A stretch of DNA of 64,000 bases from Alloalcanivorax balearicus MACL04 (GTDB lineage: Bacteria > Pseudomonadota > Gammaproteobacteria > Pseudomonadales > Alcanivoracaceae). The translations under genes and the position numbers were made by a program. This document shows, in pieces, positions 1-7,630 of the stretch (position 1 is the first letter of the stretch; each line of letters starts with the position of its first letter). The notes beneath the pieces are model-generated. The model saw only the letters and a list, made by a program, of their open reading frames with translations. It did not search any database and was not told the origin of the DNA. The DNA is taken from NCBI RefSeq assembly GCF_025532145.1, contig NZ_ARXS01000013.1, positions 1 through 64,000 of the forward strand. Reading direction: 5' to 3'.

Positions 1-24
1 ATTCCCGTCATTCCGCGATGAACC
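1..24. repeat. Right end of a further copy of the structured dispersed repeat, cut by the window edge
   Basis: These bases match the right terminus of the full copies ending near 431 and 43257 (core CGTCATTCCGCGATGAACC). A run of seven T and then the left end of the next copy (GGTTCATCGCGG) follow, so two copies appear to stand head to tail, with their inverted termini forming a palindrome around the T-run. The rest of this copy would lie outside the window. Confidence 0.6.
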
Positions 25-30
25 TTTTTT

Positions 31-431
31 TGGTTCATCGCGGTTTGGCGGGAACAGGAATTGCCCTCCATCAGGGACAGCGGAGCCGCGTTGCGCCTTT
101 GCGGAACCCCGTAAAGCAGGGTCCCGCAAAGACGTAACGCGGCTCCGCTTCGAGGCGATCGGCAAGTGAGGGTGTCCTTTCGACCGGGACGAAACCACCA
201 CGCCGGGATGGAGGGCATTCTCCTCCCTTTCCAGAAAGGTTCGTCGTTGTTGGAGTCCGAAACACGGCGGTTCACTCGAAGCGGGTCTGCACGGAGGCCT
301 TCCGGGACCCTGTTTGACAGGGACGTCAAACCGGGAGCCTACATGGACGTATTCACGGCGATCCCGGAAGGCCTCCGGGCAGACCCGTACCCCCGATGGA
401 GACACGCATTGCCGTCATTCCGCAATGAACC
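31..431 (+). repeat. Structured dispersed repeat, copy A (MITE-like)
   Basis: About 400 bases that recur at 42844-43257. The ends are inverted repeats: the left begins GGTTCATCGCGG and the right ends with CCGCAATGAACC. Inside are two long hairpins, 80-104 with 124-148 (25-base arms, two mismatches) and 283-307 with 362-386 (25-base arms, one mismatch). Smaller stems such as GTTTGAC/GTCAAAC sit in the second loop. No convincing ORF is present; the short ORFs across it are not shared between copies. It lies directly at the 3' end of the metallopeptidase gene. Terminal inverted repeats without a transposase suggest a non-autonomous element; this is inference. Confidence 0.8.
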
Positions 432-439
432 CTTTTGCT

Positions 440-1330
440 TCAACCCGCGAACGTATCGCAGGCGCTGATATCACCACTGTCGCATCCGCGCCGGAACCAT
501 TTCATTCGCTGGGCCGAGCTGCCATGGGTGAAGCTGTCCGGCACCGCGGCGCGCCCCGCCTGCTTCTGCAAAGTATCGTCACCGATGGCGTTGGCGGCGG
601 TCAGGGCTTCTTCCAGGTCCCCTTCCTCCAGCAGTTGCTTTTGTCCGGCTTCATGTCCCCACACCCCGGCAAAGCAATCCGCCTGTAATTCCTGCCGCAC
701 CGACAGGGCATTGGCGTCGGCTTGGGAAAGGCCGGACTGGGCCTGGCGCACCCGCTGGCTGATGCCCAGCAGGGTCTGTACATGATGGCCCACCTCGTGA
801 GCGATCACATAGGCCTGGGCGAAATCGCCGGGCGCGCCATGGCGCCGGCGCAGCTCGTTAAAGAAGGTCAGATCCAGATAAAGCTGCTGGTCGCCGGGGC
901 AATAGAAAGGGCCGACCGCCGAACTGGCGGTGCCGCAGGCGGAACGCACGCCATTGCTGAACAACACCAGGGTCGGTTCACGGTATTGTTTCCCCATACC
1001 GGCAAAGATACGCCGCCAGGTGTCTTCCGTTTCCGCCAGCACCACGGCGGAAAATTCCGCCAGTTCCTGCTGTTCGGCGGACAACGGCTGCCCCCGCTCC
1101 GCTGTCATGTTTCCCTGCCCCATCGACAGCACGTCGATTCCCAGCAAACGGGCTCCGACATACCCCACGGCGCCCACCAGAAGCAGCACCCGGCCGGTCT
1201 TGCTGCGCAACAGCCAGGGCACCACCCGGAGCAGCAACAGAGCCGCGCCCCCACCGCCACTGCCGGCGCTGAGCGGCTGGCCCCGGCGATCCTCCACATT
1301 GCTGCTTTGCCGTCTTCCTCGCCAACGCAT
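440..1330 (-). CDS. Neutral zinc metallopeptidase, YpfJ family
   Basis: A 296-residue protein of the YpfJ/neutral zinc metallopeptidase family. A basic N-terminus with a GSGGGG linker precedes one membrane segment (about residues 25-60, ending in VLLLVGAVGYVGARLLG). The catalytic domain carries the zinc motif HEVGHHVQ and a downstream ELQADCFAGVW, whose Glu would be the third ligand. It is probably anchored in the inner membrane with the peptidase domain outside; the substrate is unknown for this family. ATG at 1330 is chosen because AGGTGGG lies at good spacing upstream; a GTG at 1342 is the longer alternative. A 17-base inverted repeat lies just upstream (1350-1402). Confidence 0.88.
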   Translation of the reverse strand: MRWRGRRQSSNVEDRRGQPLSAGSGGGGAALLLLRVVPWLLRSKTGRVLLLVGAVGYVGARLLGIDVLSMGQGNMTAERGQPLSAEQQELAEFSAVVLAETEDTWRRIFAGMGKQYREPTLVLFSNGVRSACGTASSAVGPFYCPGDQQLYLDLTFFNELRRRHGAPGDFAQAYVIAHEVGHHVQTLLGISQRVRQAQSGLSQADANALSVRQELQADCFAGVWGHEAGQKQLLEEGDLEEALTAANAIGDDTLQKQAGRAAVPDSFTHGSSAQRMKWFRRGCDSGDISACDTFAG

Positions 1331-1349
1331 GATGGCACCCACCTGGTCT

Positions 1350-1402
1350 CTGAATAAGTATGACGACGTCTCTGGAACTGAAACATCGTCATACTTATTC
1401 AG
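1350..1402. repeat. Perfect 17-base inverted repeat between two minus-strand genes
   Basis: Arms CTGAATAAGTATGACGA (1350-1366) and its exact reverse complement (1386-1402), separated by 19 bases. The arms are AT-rich compared with their surroundings. No T-run follows on the minus strand, so a simple intrinsic terminator is not supported. It sits about 20 bases upstream of the metallopeptidase start and just past the stop of the lipoprotein gene, which would suit an operator or an mRNA-processing hairpin. Confidence 0.7.
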
Positions 1403-1426
1403 GGACTTCCCAATCGCGCTTACGCG

Positions 1427-2845
1427 TCAATCACGCTGGTAGGGCTTTCCTTCCAGCCACAGGGTGTGGCCGTCGAAACGGCACGGCAAGGCCACCTCAC
1501 TGATACCGGTACGGTGCAGGACTTGTCCGCTCTCCACGTGGATGTAACTGCCCTCACCGTACTTCACATCCAACCGCTCGGGCTGCGCCTGGTATTCGAA
1601 CGCGGAATAAAAACGGAACCGGCGGCTGCCGGAGTACTGCTCAAACTCCCCTTCGCCACCGGGCCCCAGCAACAACCGGCTGCGGCCGAGGCCACGGCTG
1701 AAATGGCCCTGGGCCAGTTGGCAACCGGCGGCGGGGCCGGAGGAAGAGGTCTGGCGACTGGCCAGACGCCGTTTCAAATCCGCTTCCGAGGACAGACGCT
1801 GGCCGTCCAGGTAATGGCATTGTCGGCTGCCACCACTGCTCCGTCCACAAGGCACGGTTCCGGTAAGGGTAAGCAAATCACTGCCCGCCGGTAATTCCAG
1901 CCAGCTGCCATCGCGACGCTTGAGCACACCCGGCCCCCTCGGCATCAACAACTCCACCGAGCCGTACCAGAGATCGCCGTCGGGCAATTGCAATTTGCCC
2001 TGATCCGGCTGCAGCCCCCGGTAAGCCCCTTCGAAGCGGCGCCCGTCGGACCATTCGGAAACGGTACCATCGGGAAAAGAGAAAGCGCCGTTCAGCGCCT
2101 GATCCACTTTACGCTCGTCCTTGAAGCGCAACTCGCCGATGATCTCATTGGCGGCGATGCGCGCCTGCTCCATGGTGGCCAGCGTGGCGCCATTCTGGAT
2201 GAACTCGAGCCGCCCCGGGCCAGCCAGTTCGCCACGGTATTGGGGCCCATCGAAAATCACCCGCAGACCGTCACCGGCATGCACGGTAAACGGCTGGTAG
2301 TTGCTGGAAAGGTCGCGTATCCGGGAAGGCTTGCCATACAGGCGCCCGCGAGCTTCCGCGCCCACATGGGGCGTAACGGTGCTCCGCAGAAAGCTCAGTT
2401 TCACCGAGATCAGCGTATCGCCACCGGCGGACACCGGCACCCATTCCTGAAACCGCACCCGCCCCAAATGCAACACCCGCACCTGATATCGATCCGCCCA
2501 GAGGTGCGCGTCCAGGCGCTGGCCCGCTTCCATTGGCCGGGAGGTGAATGAGATGAAGCCCTTGTTATGCTCGGCGGCGGCCACTTCCACCTGCCAGCCG
2601 TAATAGGATCCGGTATGCCCGGGCGAAATCTGGAAATGCAGGGTACCAGGCTGATCCCGCCCGGCATCGCCGGCCACGCCCGGCTCGGGCAGCGGCTCCC
2701 GCGGTAACAGCTGGCATCCGTTCAGCGTCAGCAACCACAACGCCAGCAGCGCCGTGAGCCAGCCCTCCAGCCTTCCTTGTCCCGACACCACCATCAATAA
2801 TGCCCTCAATCGTCCACGCCGGAGGCCCCGGCGACGCCGCTCCAT
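1427..2845 (-). CDS. Lipoprotein with MORN-like repeats, function unknown
   Basis: About 472 residues. The N-terminus is Arg-rich, then a hydrophobic stretch ends in the lipobox LTLNGC, so it should be lipidated and membrane-attached. The middle has repeats of the form G-x-F-x-x-x-DGxxxEG and GKLQLPDGDLWYGS, which resemble MORN repeats. The N-terminal half is beta-rich and resembles nothing I recognise. ATG 2845 follows GGAAAGGGAAAGG; an inner Met (codon 18 of this model) would give a shorter signal peptide. It is transcribed away from the TSUP gene, with about 110 bases between them for divergent promoters. MORN repeats are common scaffolds; no enzyme motif is visible. Confidence 0.7.
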   Translation of the reverse strand: MERRRRGLRRGRLRALLMVVSGQGRLEGWLTALLALWLLTLNGCQLLPREPLPEPGVAGDAGRDQPGTLHFQISPGHTGSYYGWQVEVAAAEHNKGFISFTSRPMEAGQRLDAHLWADRYQVRVLHLGRVRFQEWVPVSAGGDTLISVKLSFLRSTVTPHVGAEARGRLYGKPSRIRDLSSNYQPFTVHAGDGLRVIFDGPQYRGELAGPGRLEFIQNGATLATMEQARIAANEIIGELRFKDERKVDQALNGAFSFPDGTVSEWSDGRRFEGAYRGLQPDQGKLQLPDGDLWYGSVELLMPRGPGVLKRRDGSWLELPAGSDLLTLTGTVPCGRSSGGSRQCHYLDGQRLSSEADLKRRLASRQTSSSGPAAGCQLAQGHFSRGLGRSRLLLGPGGEGEFEQYSGSRRFRFYSAFEYQAQPERLDVKYGEGSYIHVESGQVLHRTGISEVALPCRFDGHTLWLEGKPYQRD

Positions 2846-2953
2846 CCTTTCCCTTTCCGCGATGGTAACGCAGATCATGCTGCAACATAGTGACGGCCAT
2901 CGCCAGCCCCCCATCGGCCGGGGTAAAGTAGGCCCTCGCCAGGAAGGGACATC

Positions 2954-3721
2954 GTGGAATTAGACCTCTCCATATTGCTGATATTGGCGGCGGTGTCGCT
3001 GCTCGCCGGTTTCATCGACACCCTGGCCGGCGGCGGCGGCTTGCTGACCTTACCCGCCTTGATGCTGGCCGGCCTGTCGCCCGTGCAGGCACTGGCCACC
3101 AATAAGCTGCAGGGCACTTTCGGCTCCGGCATGGCCGCGTTCACGTTATGGCGCCGACGGCGCTTCCGCATTGCCGACGTGCGCCGGGCATTCCTTGCCT
3201 CCCTGATCGGCAGTGCCCTCGGCACTGTCCTGGTGCAGGTCATGCACACCGACGTTCTGGAGATTCTGGTTCCGGTGGTGTTGGTGGTCATCGCCCTTTA
3301 TTTCCTGTTCTCAAAGGGCGCCGGCCAGGTGGAACGGGCGCCCCGGATCAGCGACAAGACCTACGAACGCACCCTGGTGCCAGGCATCGGCTTTTATGAC
3401 GGCTTCTTCGGCCCCGGCACCGGTTCCTTTTTCGCCCTGGTGGAAGTGGCACTGCGCGGCCGCGACCTGATTACCGCCACCGCCCGCGCCAAGGCGCTCA
3501 ACTTCGCCAGCAACATCGCCTCGCTCGCCCTGTTCATCGCCGGCGGCAAGGTGCTCTGGGCCACCGGCGCGGTGATGGTGGCCGGCCAATTGCTCGGCGC
3601 GCGCCTCGGCGCTCACGCCGTGATCGGCGGCGGCGCCCGACTGATCCGGCCCTTGATCGTGGTGATCTGCGTCGCCATGCTGGCTCGCTATCTGGTGACC
3701 ACGCTGGGCAACGGCGCTTGA
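2954..3721 (+). CDS. TSUP-family sulfite/sulfonate exporter-like permease (TauE/SafE)
   Basis: A 255-residue polytopic membrane protein. The first helix ends in the family hallmark GFIDTLAGGGGLLTLP, followed by ALATNKLQGTFGS. The second half repeats the pattern with PGIGFYDGFFGPGTGSF and ALNFASN, as expected of the TauE/SafE duplication. Start is GTG 2954, preceded by AGGAAGGG. Family members export sulfite, sulfoacetate or related organosulfur anions; the substrate here cannot be told. The next gene follows after 62 bases and may have its own promoter. Confidence 0.88.
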   Translation: MELDLSILLILAAVSLLAGFIDTLAGGGGLLTLPALMLAGLSPVQALATNKLQGTFGSGMAAFTLWRRRRFRIADVRRAFLASLIGSALGTVLVQVMHTDVLEILVPVVLVVIALYFLFSKGAGQVERAPRISDKTYERTLVPGIGFYDGFFGPGTGSFFALVEVALRGRDLITATARAKALNFASNIASLALFIAGGKVLWATGAVMVAGQLLGARLGAHAVIGGGARLIRPLIVVICVAMLARYLVTTLGNGA

Positions 3722-3783
3722 CCCGGGAGGGCTGCGGCCTAAACTGACCCCTGTCATTCCCACCAGTAGGTACGGCCCTCACT

Positions 3784-5166
3784 ATGCGTGACTACCGACG
3801 CCCGGACGGCGAAACTCTCTATTGGCCTCTCGGCCCATTTAAGCTGCGTCTGCCTTTTATCCACTATCGTTTTGAGTGGCCCGATTATCTGCAAGGGCTG
3901 TTGATGTGCGCGGTGGACCTGGCGGCCATTCCGCTGATGACCGAGCTACTGGGCATGCCCTTCGAGGCGGCCCTCGCCGTGGTATTGCTCAATGGCATTC
4001 TGTATCTGACTCACCACCTGCTGGGCGACCCCGTGGTGCCGGGCTGGATCACTCCGGCGATCCCGTTGCTGATGGCCTACTGCAGCGGCTTCCCGGAAGG
4101 CCCGGAGCGTGTGCATGCGCTGATCGCTTTCCAGCTGTTACTGGGTGGCTTTTGTATTTTCCTGGGCCTCACCGGCTTGTCTCGCAAGGTGGTCAACGTG
4201 GTGCCGCCGGCCATCAAGGCCGGCATCATCATGGGCGCCGGCATCGCCGCGGTGATCACCGTGTTCAAGGTCGGCGGCCGCTTTGAAAGCTTCCCCTGGA
4301 CCATTTCCATTGCCATTGGCATCGCCTTCTATTTGATCTTTTCCCGCCACTTCAATGTCCTGAAGAAGCGCAATGCGTTCTGGGCCACGCTCGGCAAATT
4401 GGGTATTTTCCCGATCATCGCCCTGGCCATCGTGGTGGCGCCGATCTTTGCTGAAGCGCCCTGGCCCACCATCGAGTGGGGCTTCACCAAACCGGATTTC
4501 GCCACGCTCTGGAATGAGTACACCGTGTTCGGCCTGGGACTGCCCTCGGCGGGTATGTTCCTGCAGGCGATCCCGACCATGCTGGCGGCTTATATCGTGC
4601 TGTTCGGCGATGTGCTGCAGGGCAAGGCGCTGCTCACCGAGGCGGACGAAGCCCGCAAGGACGAGAAGATCGACTACGATCCCGACCGGGCGCATATGAT
4701 TTTTGGCGGCCGCAATGCCACCATGAGCATCATCGGCCCCGATGTGGCCATGTGCGGCCCGCTGTGGGCGGCCATGCACGTGGTCATTACCGAGCGTTTC
4801 AAGGAAGGCCGCAAGGCCATGGACTCCATTTTCGGCGGCGCCGGCTCGTTCCGTTGGGGCACCAACACCGGCCTTCTGCTGATGCCCATCGTCAGCCTGG
4901 TGGAACCGATTCTCGGCGTGGCGCTGGCGCTGACCCTGCTGATCCAGGGCTACGTCAGCGTGCGCATTGGCATTCTGGAAGCCCGCAGTCAGCGGGACCT
5001 GGGTATCGCCGGCGTCACCGCCGCGGTCCTTGCCACCCAGGGCGCCACCTGGGCTTTCGCCGTTGGCGTGGCCCTGTGTTTTTTGATTTACGGCCGCCAG
5101 TTCTTCACTGGTGAAAATGATCAGACCTTCACGAAGGATCTGGAGCAAAAGGCTCCGGAAGAGTAA
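3784..5166 (+). CDS. Inner-membrane permease, NCS2/SulP-like fold
   Basis: 460 residues with about 12-14 hydrophobic segments. Features such as the LLGDPVVPGWITPAIPL stretch and the VPPAIKAGIIMGAGIAAV helix resemble xanthine/uracil (NCS2) and related elevator-type carriers, but the family assignment is from general pattern only. The middle has a charged loop (EADEARKDEKIDYDPDRAH) between the core and the last helices. It is followed after 10 bases by an alcohol dehydrogenase on the same strand, so the pair is probably an operon and the cargo may be the dehydrogenase's substrate or product. Confidence is high that it is a transporter, lower on class. Confidence 0.7.
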   Translation: MRDYRRPDGETLYWPLGPFKLRLPFIHYRFEWPDYLQGLLMCAVDLAAIPLMTELLGMPFEAALAVVLLNGILYLTHHLLGDPVVPGWITPAIPLLMAYCSGFPEGPERVHALIAFQLLLGGFCIFLGLTGLSRKVVNVVPPAIKAGIIMGAGIAAVITVFKVGGRFESFPWTISIAIGIAFYLIFSRHFNVLKKRNAFWATLGKLGIFPIIALAIVVAPIFAEAPWPTIEWGFTKPDFATLWNEYTVFGLGLPSAGMFLQAIPTMLAAYIVLFGDVLQGKALLTEADEARKDEKIDYDPDRAHMIFGGRNATMSIIGPDVAMCGPLWAAMHVVITERFKEGRKAMDSIFGGAGSFRWGTNTGLLLMPIVSLVEPILGVALALTLLIQGYVSVRIGILEARSQRDLGIAGVTAAVLATQGATWAFAVGVALCFLIYGRQFFTGENDQTFTKDLEQKAPEE

Positions 5167-5176
5167 GGGGAGAGCG

Positions 5177-6304
5177 ATGAAAACACGTGCCGCGGTATTG
5201 CGCGAAATGGGCGCCCAGCGCCCCTACAAAACATCCCAGCCGCTGAAGATCGAAGAGCTGGAACTGGATGCCCCCGGACACGGCGAGATTCTGGTGCGGG
5301 TACGCGCCGCCGGCCTGTGCCACTCGGATCTGTCGGTGATCGACGGCAACCGTCCGCGCCCTCTGCCCATGGCACTGGGTCACGAAGCCGCCGGCGAAGT
5401 GATGGAAGTGGGTGATGGCGTCACCGATCTGGAAATCGGCGATCATGTAGTGTTCTCCTTCGTCCCCAGCTGCGGCACCTGCGATTACTGCCTTGATGGC
5501 CGTGCCGCTCTGTGCGCGCCGGGCGCCGCCGCCAACAACGAAGGCACCCTGCTCGGCGGCGGCCTGCGCCTGCACCAGAACGAACACACCGTGAATCACC
5601 ACCTGGGCGTATCCGGCTTCGCCGAGTACGCGGTGACCTCACGGCGCTCCGCGGTGAAGGTCAACAAGGACCTGCCATTCGATATCGCCGCCGTCTTCGG
5701 CTGCGCCGTGCTCACCGGGGTCGGTGCGGTGGTGCACACCGCCGGTTTGCGCGCCGGCCAGTCCGTGCTGGTGGTGGGCCTCGGCGGTGTCGGGCTGTCG
5801 GCGGTACTAGGCGCGGTGGCCGGCGGCGCCCGTCAGATCATCGCCGCCGACATCGCCCAGGACAAACTGGACATGGCCAAATCCCTGGGCGCCACTCATG
5901 TGGTGAATTCCAGAGACGAGGACGCGGTGGAACAGGTCAAAGCGATCAGCGGCGGCGGCGTGGACATCGCCGCGGAGTTCGCCGGTGTCGGCCCGGCGCT
6001 GGAGTTCGCTTTCGCCGCCACCGGCAAGGGCGGCAAAACAGTGACCGCCGGCCTGCCGCACCCCAGCACTCGCATGGCGGTGAGCCCGGTGCAACTGGTG
6101 GCGGAAGAGCGCAGCCTGCTGGGCTCTTATTTGGGCGGCCATGTGCCGGCCCTGGATATTCCCGAGTACGCGGCCCTATACTTGGCCGGCCGTCTGCCGG
6201 TGGACAAGCTGCTCACCCATCGGTTGAAACTGGAAGACATCAATGAAGGCTTCGACCGCCTCGCCGATGGCGAAGCGATCCGGCAGGTGATTCTGTTCGA
6301 CTAG
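5177..6304 (+). CDS. Zinc-dependent alcohol dehydrogenase (MDR family)
   Basis: 375 residues. Catalytic zinc ligands are visible as Cys48 (GLCHSD) and His69-Glu70 (GHEAAGEV). A structural zinc site is formed by Cys99, 102, 105 and 113 (CGTCDYC...C). The Rossmann motif GLGGVGLS lies near residue 200. It should oxidise or reduce an alcohol/aldehyde with NAD(P). The ATG at 5177 follows GGGGAGAG at good spacing; the frame stays open upstream into the permease gene, but that extension has no family similarity. Likely co-transcribed with the permease. Confidence 0.9.
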   Translation: MKTRAAVLREMGAQRPYKTSQPLKIEELELDAPGHGEILVRVRAAGLCHSDLSVIDGNRPRPLPMALGHEAAGEVMEVGDGVTDLEIGDHVVFSFVPSCGTCDYCLDGRAALCAPGAAANNEGTLLGGGLRLHQNEHTVNHHLGVSGFAEYAVTSRRSAVKVNKDLPFDIAAVFGCAVLTGVGAVVHTAGLRAGQSVLVVGLGGVGLSAVLGAVAGGARQIIAADIAQDKLDMAKSLGATHVVNSRDEDAVEQVKAISGGGVDIAAEFAGVGPALEFAFAATGKGGKTVTAGLPHPSTRMAVSPVQLVAEERSLLGSYLGGHVPALDIPEYAALYLAGRLPVDKLLTHRLKLEDINEGFDRLADGEAIRQVILFD

Positions 6305-6399
6305 CGCCTGCACGCTTACACGCGACACGCCAGCACGCAAAAATACGAACGGCCTTCCAGAAATCGAGGGTCCGCGTGCAAGCGTGTTGCGTGTAGGCG
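6304..6399. repeat. Imperfect long inverted repeat between convergent genes
   Basis: The left arm (6304-6330, GCACGCTTACACGCGACACG) and the right arm (6374-6399) are complementary with a one-base bulge and a few mismatches. It lies exactly between the convergent ends of the dehydrogenase and the SnoaL-like gene, where a bidirectional terminator or a REP-like element would be expected. No clear T-run follows on the plus strand before the next gene end. Confidence 0.45.
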
Positions 6400-6404
6400 T
6401 CCTA

Positions 6405-6794
6405 TTATTTCAGCTTCTCCAGCATCGCCGCCATCATCTGATGGATCTTGTTCACCGCCTTCAACGGGCGGACCATCACCTTGAAGTCATCGATACGGCC
6501 CTGATCATCGCAGTGGATCATGTCGATGCCGTTGATGTGGATCCCTTCCAGATTGGTGGAAAATTCCAGCACCGCGTTATTACCGTCAAGAATCTCTCGC
6601 TCATAACGGAAGTGCTCGTTATTCAGGGTACGCAGGGCGGCGGTCAGGTACAGGGAGGTGATCGCCTTGCCTTCCTGGGGGGTATGCACCACCGGCGAGT
6701 GGAACACCACATTGTCGGCCAGAATCGCATCCAGCCCGGCGGCATCCCGAGCCTCCACCAGCTTATGCCATTCGGCGATGGTCTTTTCTATCAC
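6405..6794 (-). CDS. SnoaL/NTF2-like domain protein
   Basis: 129 residues forming one NTF2-like cone fold. The N-terminus is the usual helix MIEKTIAEWHKLVEARDAAG, followed by LDAILADNVVFHSPVV and a closing beta sheet with GIDMIHCDDQGRIDDFKVMVRPLKA. Such proteins act as small isomerases, hydrolases or ligand-binding proteins, and the fold alone does not tell which. It stands alone and is convergent with the alcohol dehydrogenase. Confidence 0.8.
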   Translation of the reverse strand: MIEKTIAEWHKLVEARDAAGLDAILADNVVFHSPVVHTPQEGKAITSLYLTAALRTLNNEHFRYEREILDGNNAVLEFSTNLEGIHINGIDMIHCDDQGRIDDFKVMVRPLKAVNKIHQMMAAMLEKLK

Positions 6795-6917
6795 GGCCAG
6801 ATCCTCTCGTTGGATTTTATCGTCAGGAATTATCTTTTCGCTTTATTGTTTACACCGTAAACATAACAGAGGCCAACAATAGCACACTGGCGCGCGCTGT
6901 CACCATCGAAGGGAACG

Positions 6918-7060
6918 GTTCATCGCGGAATAACGGTGGTGTGTACGGAGGCCTTCCGGGCCTCAACAGCATTGTGGGAGCTTGCCTGCAAGCGAATAGG
7001 CTTCCGGCCTCCCACCATTCGCTTGCAGGCAAGCTCCCACAGCGGCGTTGTAGCGGCCTT
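6918..7060. repeat. REP-like palindrome next to a fragment of the structured repeat
   Basis: 6974-6997 and 7017-7040 form a perfect 24-base inverted repeat (arm starts GTGGGAGCTTGCCTGCAAGC) with a 19-base loop, and GCGGCGTTGTAGC follows. Related palindromes occur near 46103, 51363 and 60352. Just upstream, GGTTCATCGCGGAAT (6918-6932) and CGGAGGCCTTCCGGG (about 6941-6955) match the terminus and a hairpin arm of the 400-base repeat, as if a deleted copy remains there. Apart from these, the stretch 6795-7205 holds only the leader of the next gene. Confidence 0.8.
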
Positions 7061-7205
7061 CGGATCTATGTCTCCAAGGCCCGCGACAGGCTTGGGACTT
7101 AACGTCACGGCGATTGTGGGACACCACTGGTGGTTTGATCGCTGTCGAATTCTGCTTTCCCCGGACGATTACTCAAGGACAGCCGGGCGGGAAACGGGAG
7201 CGCCG

Positions 7206-7565
7206 ATGAAGTACCTGTGTCTGATTTACGTGAACGAAGACGCTCTGGAACGCCTGCCGGCGGATGAGCGGCGGGCGCTGCATGACAGCGCCCGGGCGTT
7301 ACGCCAGCAATTGCGCCAGCATCAAAGACTGCACGCCAGCGGCACGGTGGCCTCCACCCTCACCGCCACCACTCTGCGATACCGTAATGAACGGCGACAG
7401 ATCGAACCGGGGCCGGCCACCGAAGGACCGGTGCAACTGGCCGGCTGGCTGGTGCTGGAAGCGGCCCATCTGGATGAAGCCCTGGCCCTGGCCGCCCATC
7501 TGCCCGCCTGTCGGCTTGGCGCGGTGGAAGTGCGGCCGGTCACGACAGCAGAGGAAACCCCATGA
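7206..7565 (+). CDS. YCII/DGPF-family protein with a degenerate DGPF motif
   Basis: 119 residues, starting MKYLCLIYVNED like the second paralog at 8918. The family normally carries a DGPFAETKE motif; here the equivalent place reads GPATEGPVQLAGWLVLEA, so the signature Asp-Gly-Pro-Phe is gone while the following LAGW strand is kept. It ends with the family's usual EVRPV. ATG 7206 follows CGGGAG. The stop overlaps a possible ATG of the sigma-factor frame (ATGA at 7562). Proteins of this family are regularly encoded beside ECF42 sigma factors; their biochemical role is not established. Confidence 0.82.
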   Translation: MKYLCLIYVNEDALERLPADERRALHDSARALRQQLRQHQRLHASGTVASTLTATTLRYRNERRQIEPGPATEGPVQLAGWLVLEAAHLDEALALAAHLPACRLGAVEVRPVTTAEETP

Positions 7566-7630
7566 TGCGATCCGCGGTTGTTGTTAGCATGAAAACCTTC
7601 CAACCGGTCCGGCAAGCCCAGGAGCGACGC

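Noticed and set aside
166-468. Short open frames inside the 400-base repeat
   Set aside because: They are not preserved between copies A and B and cross the hairpin stems.
4138-5148. Open frame of 336 codons on the minus strand across the permease gene
   Set aside because: It overlaps a convincing membrane protein on the plus strand; its composition (Gln, His, Gly, Asp) is that of an antisense shadow in GC-rich DNA.
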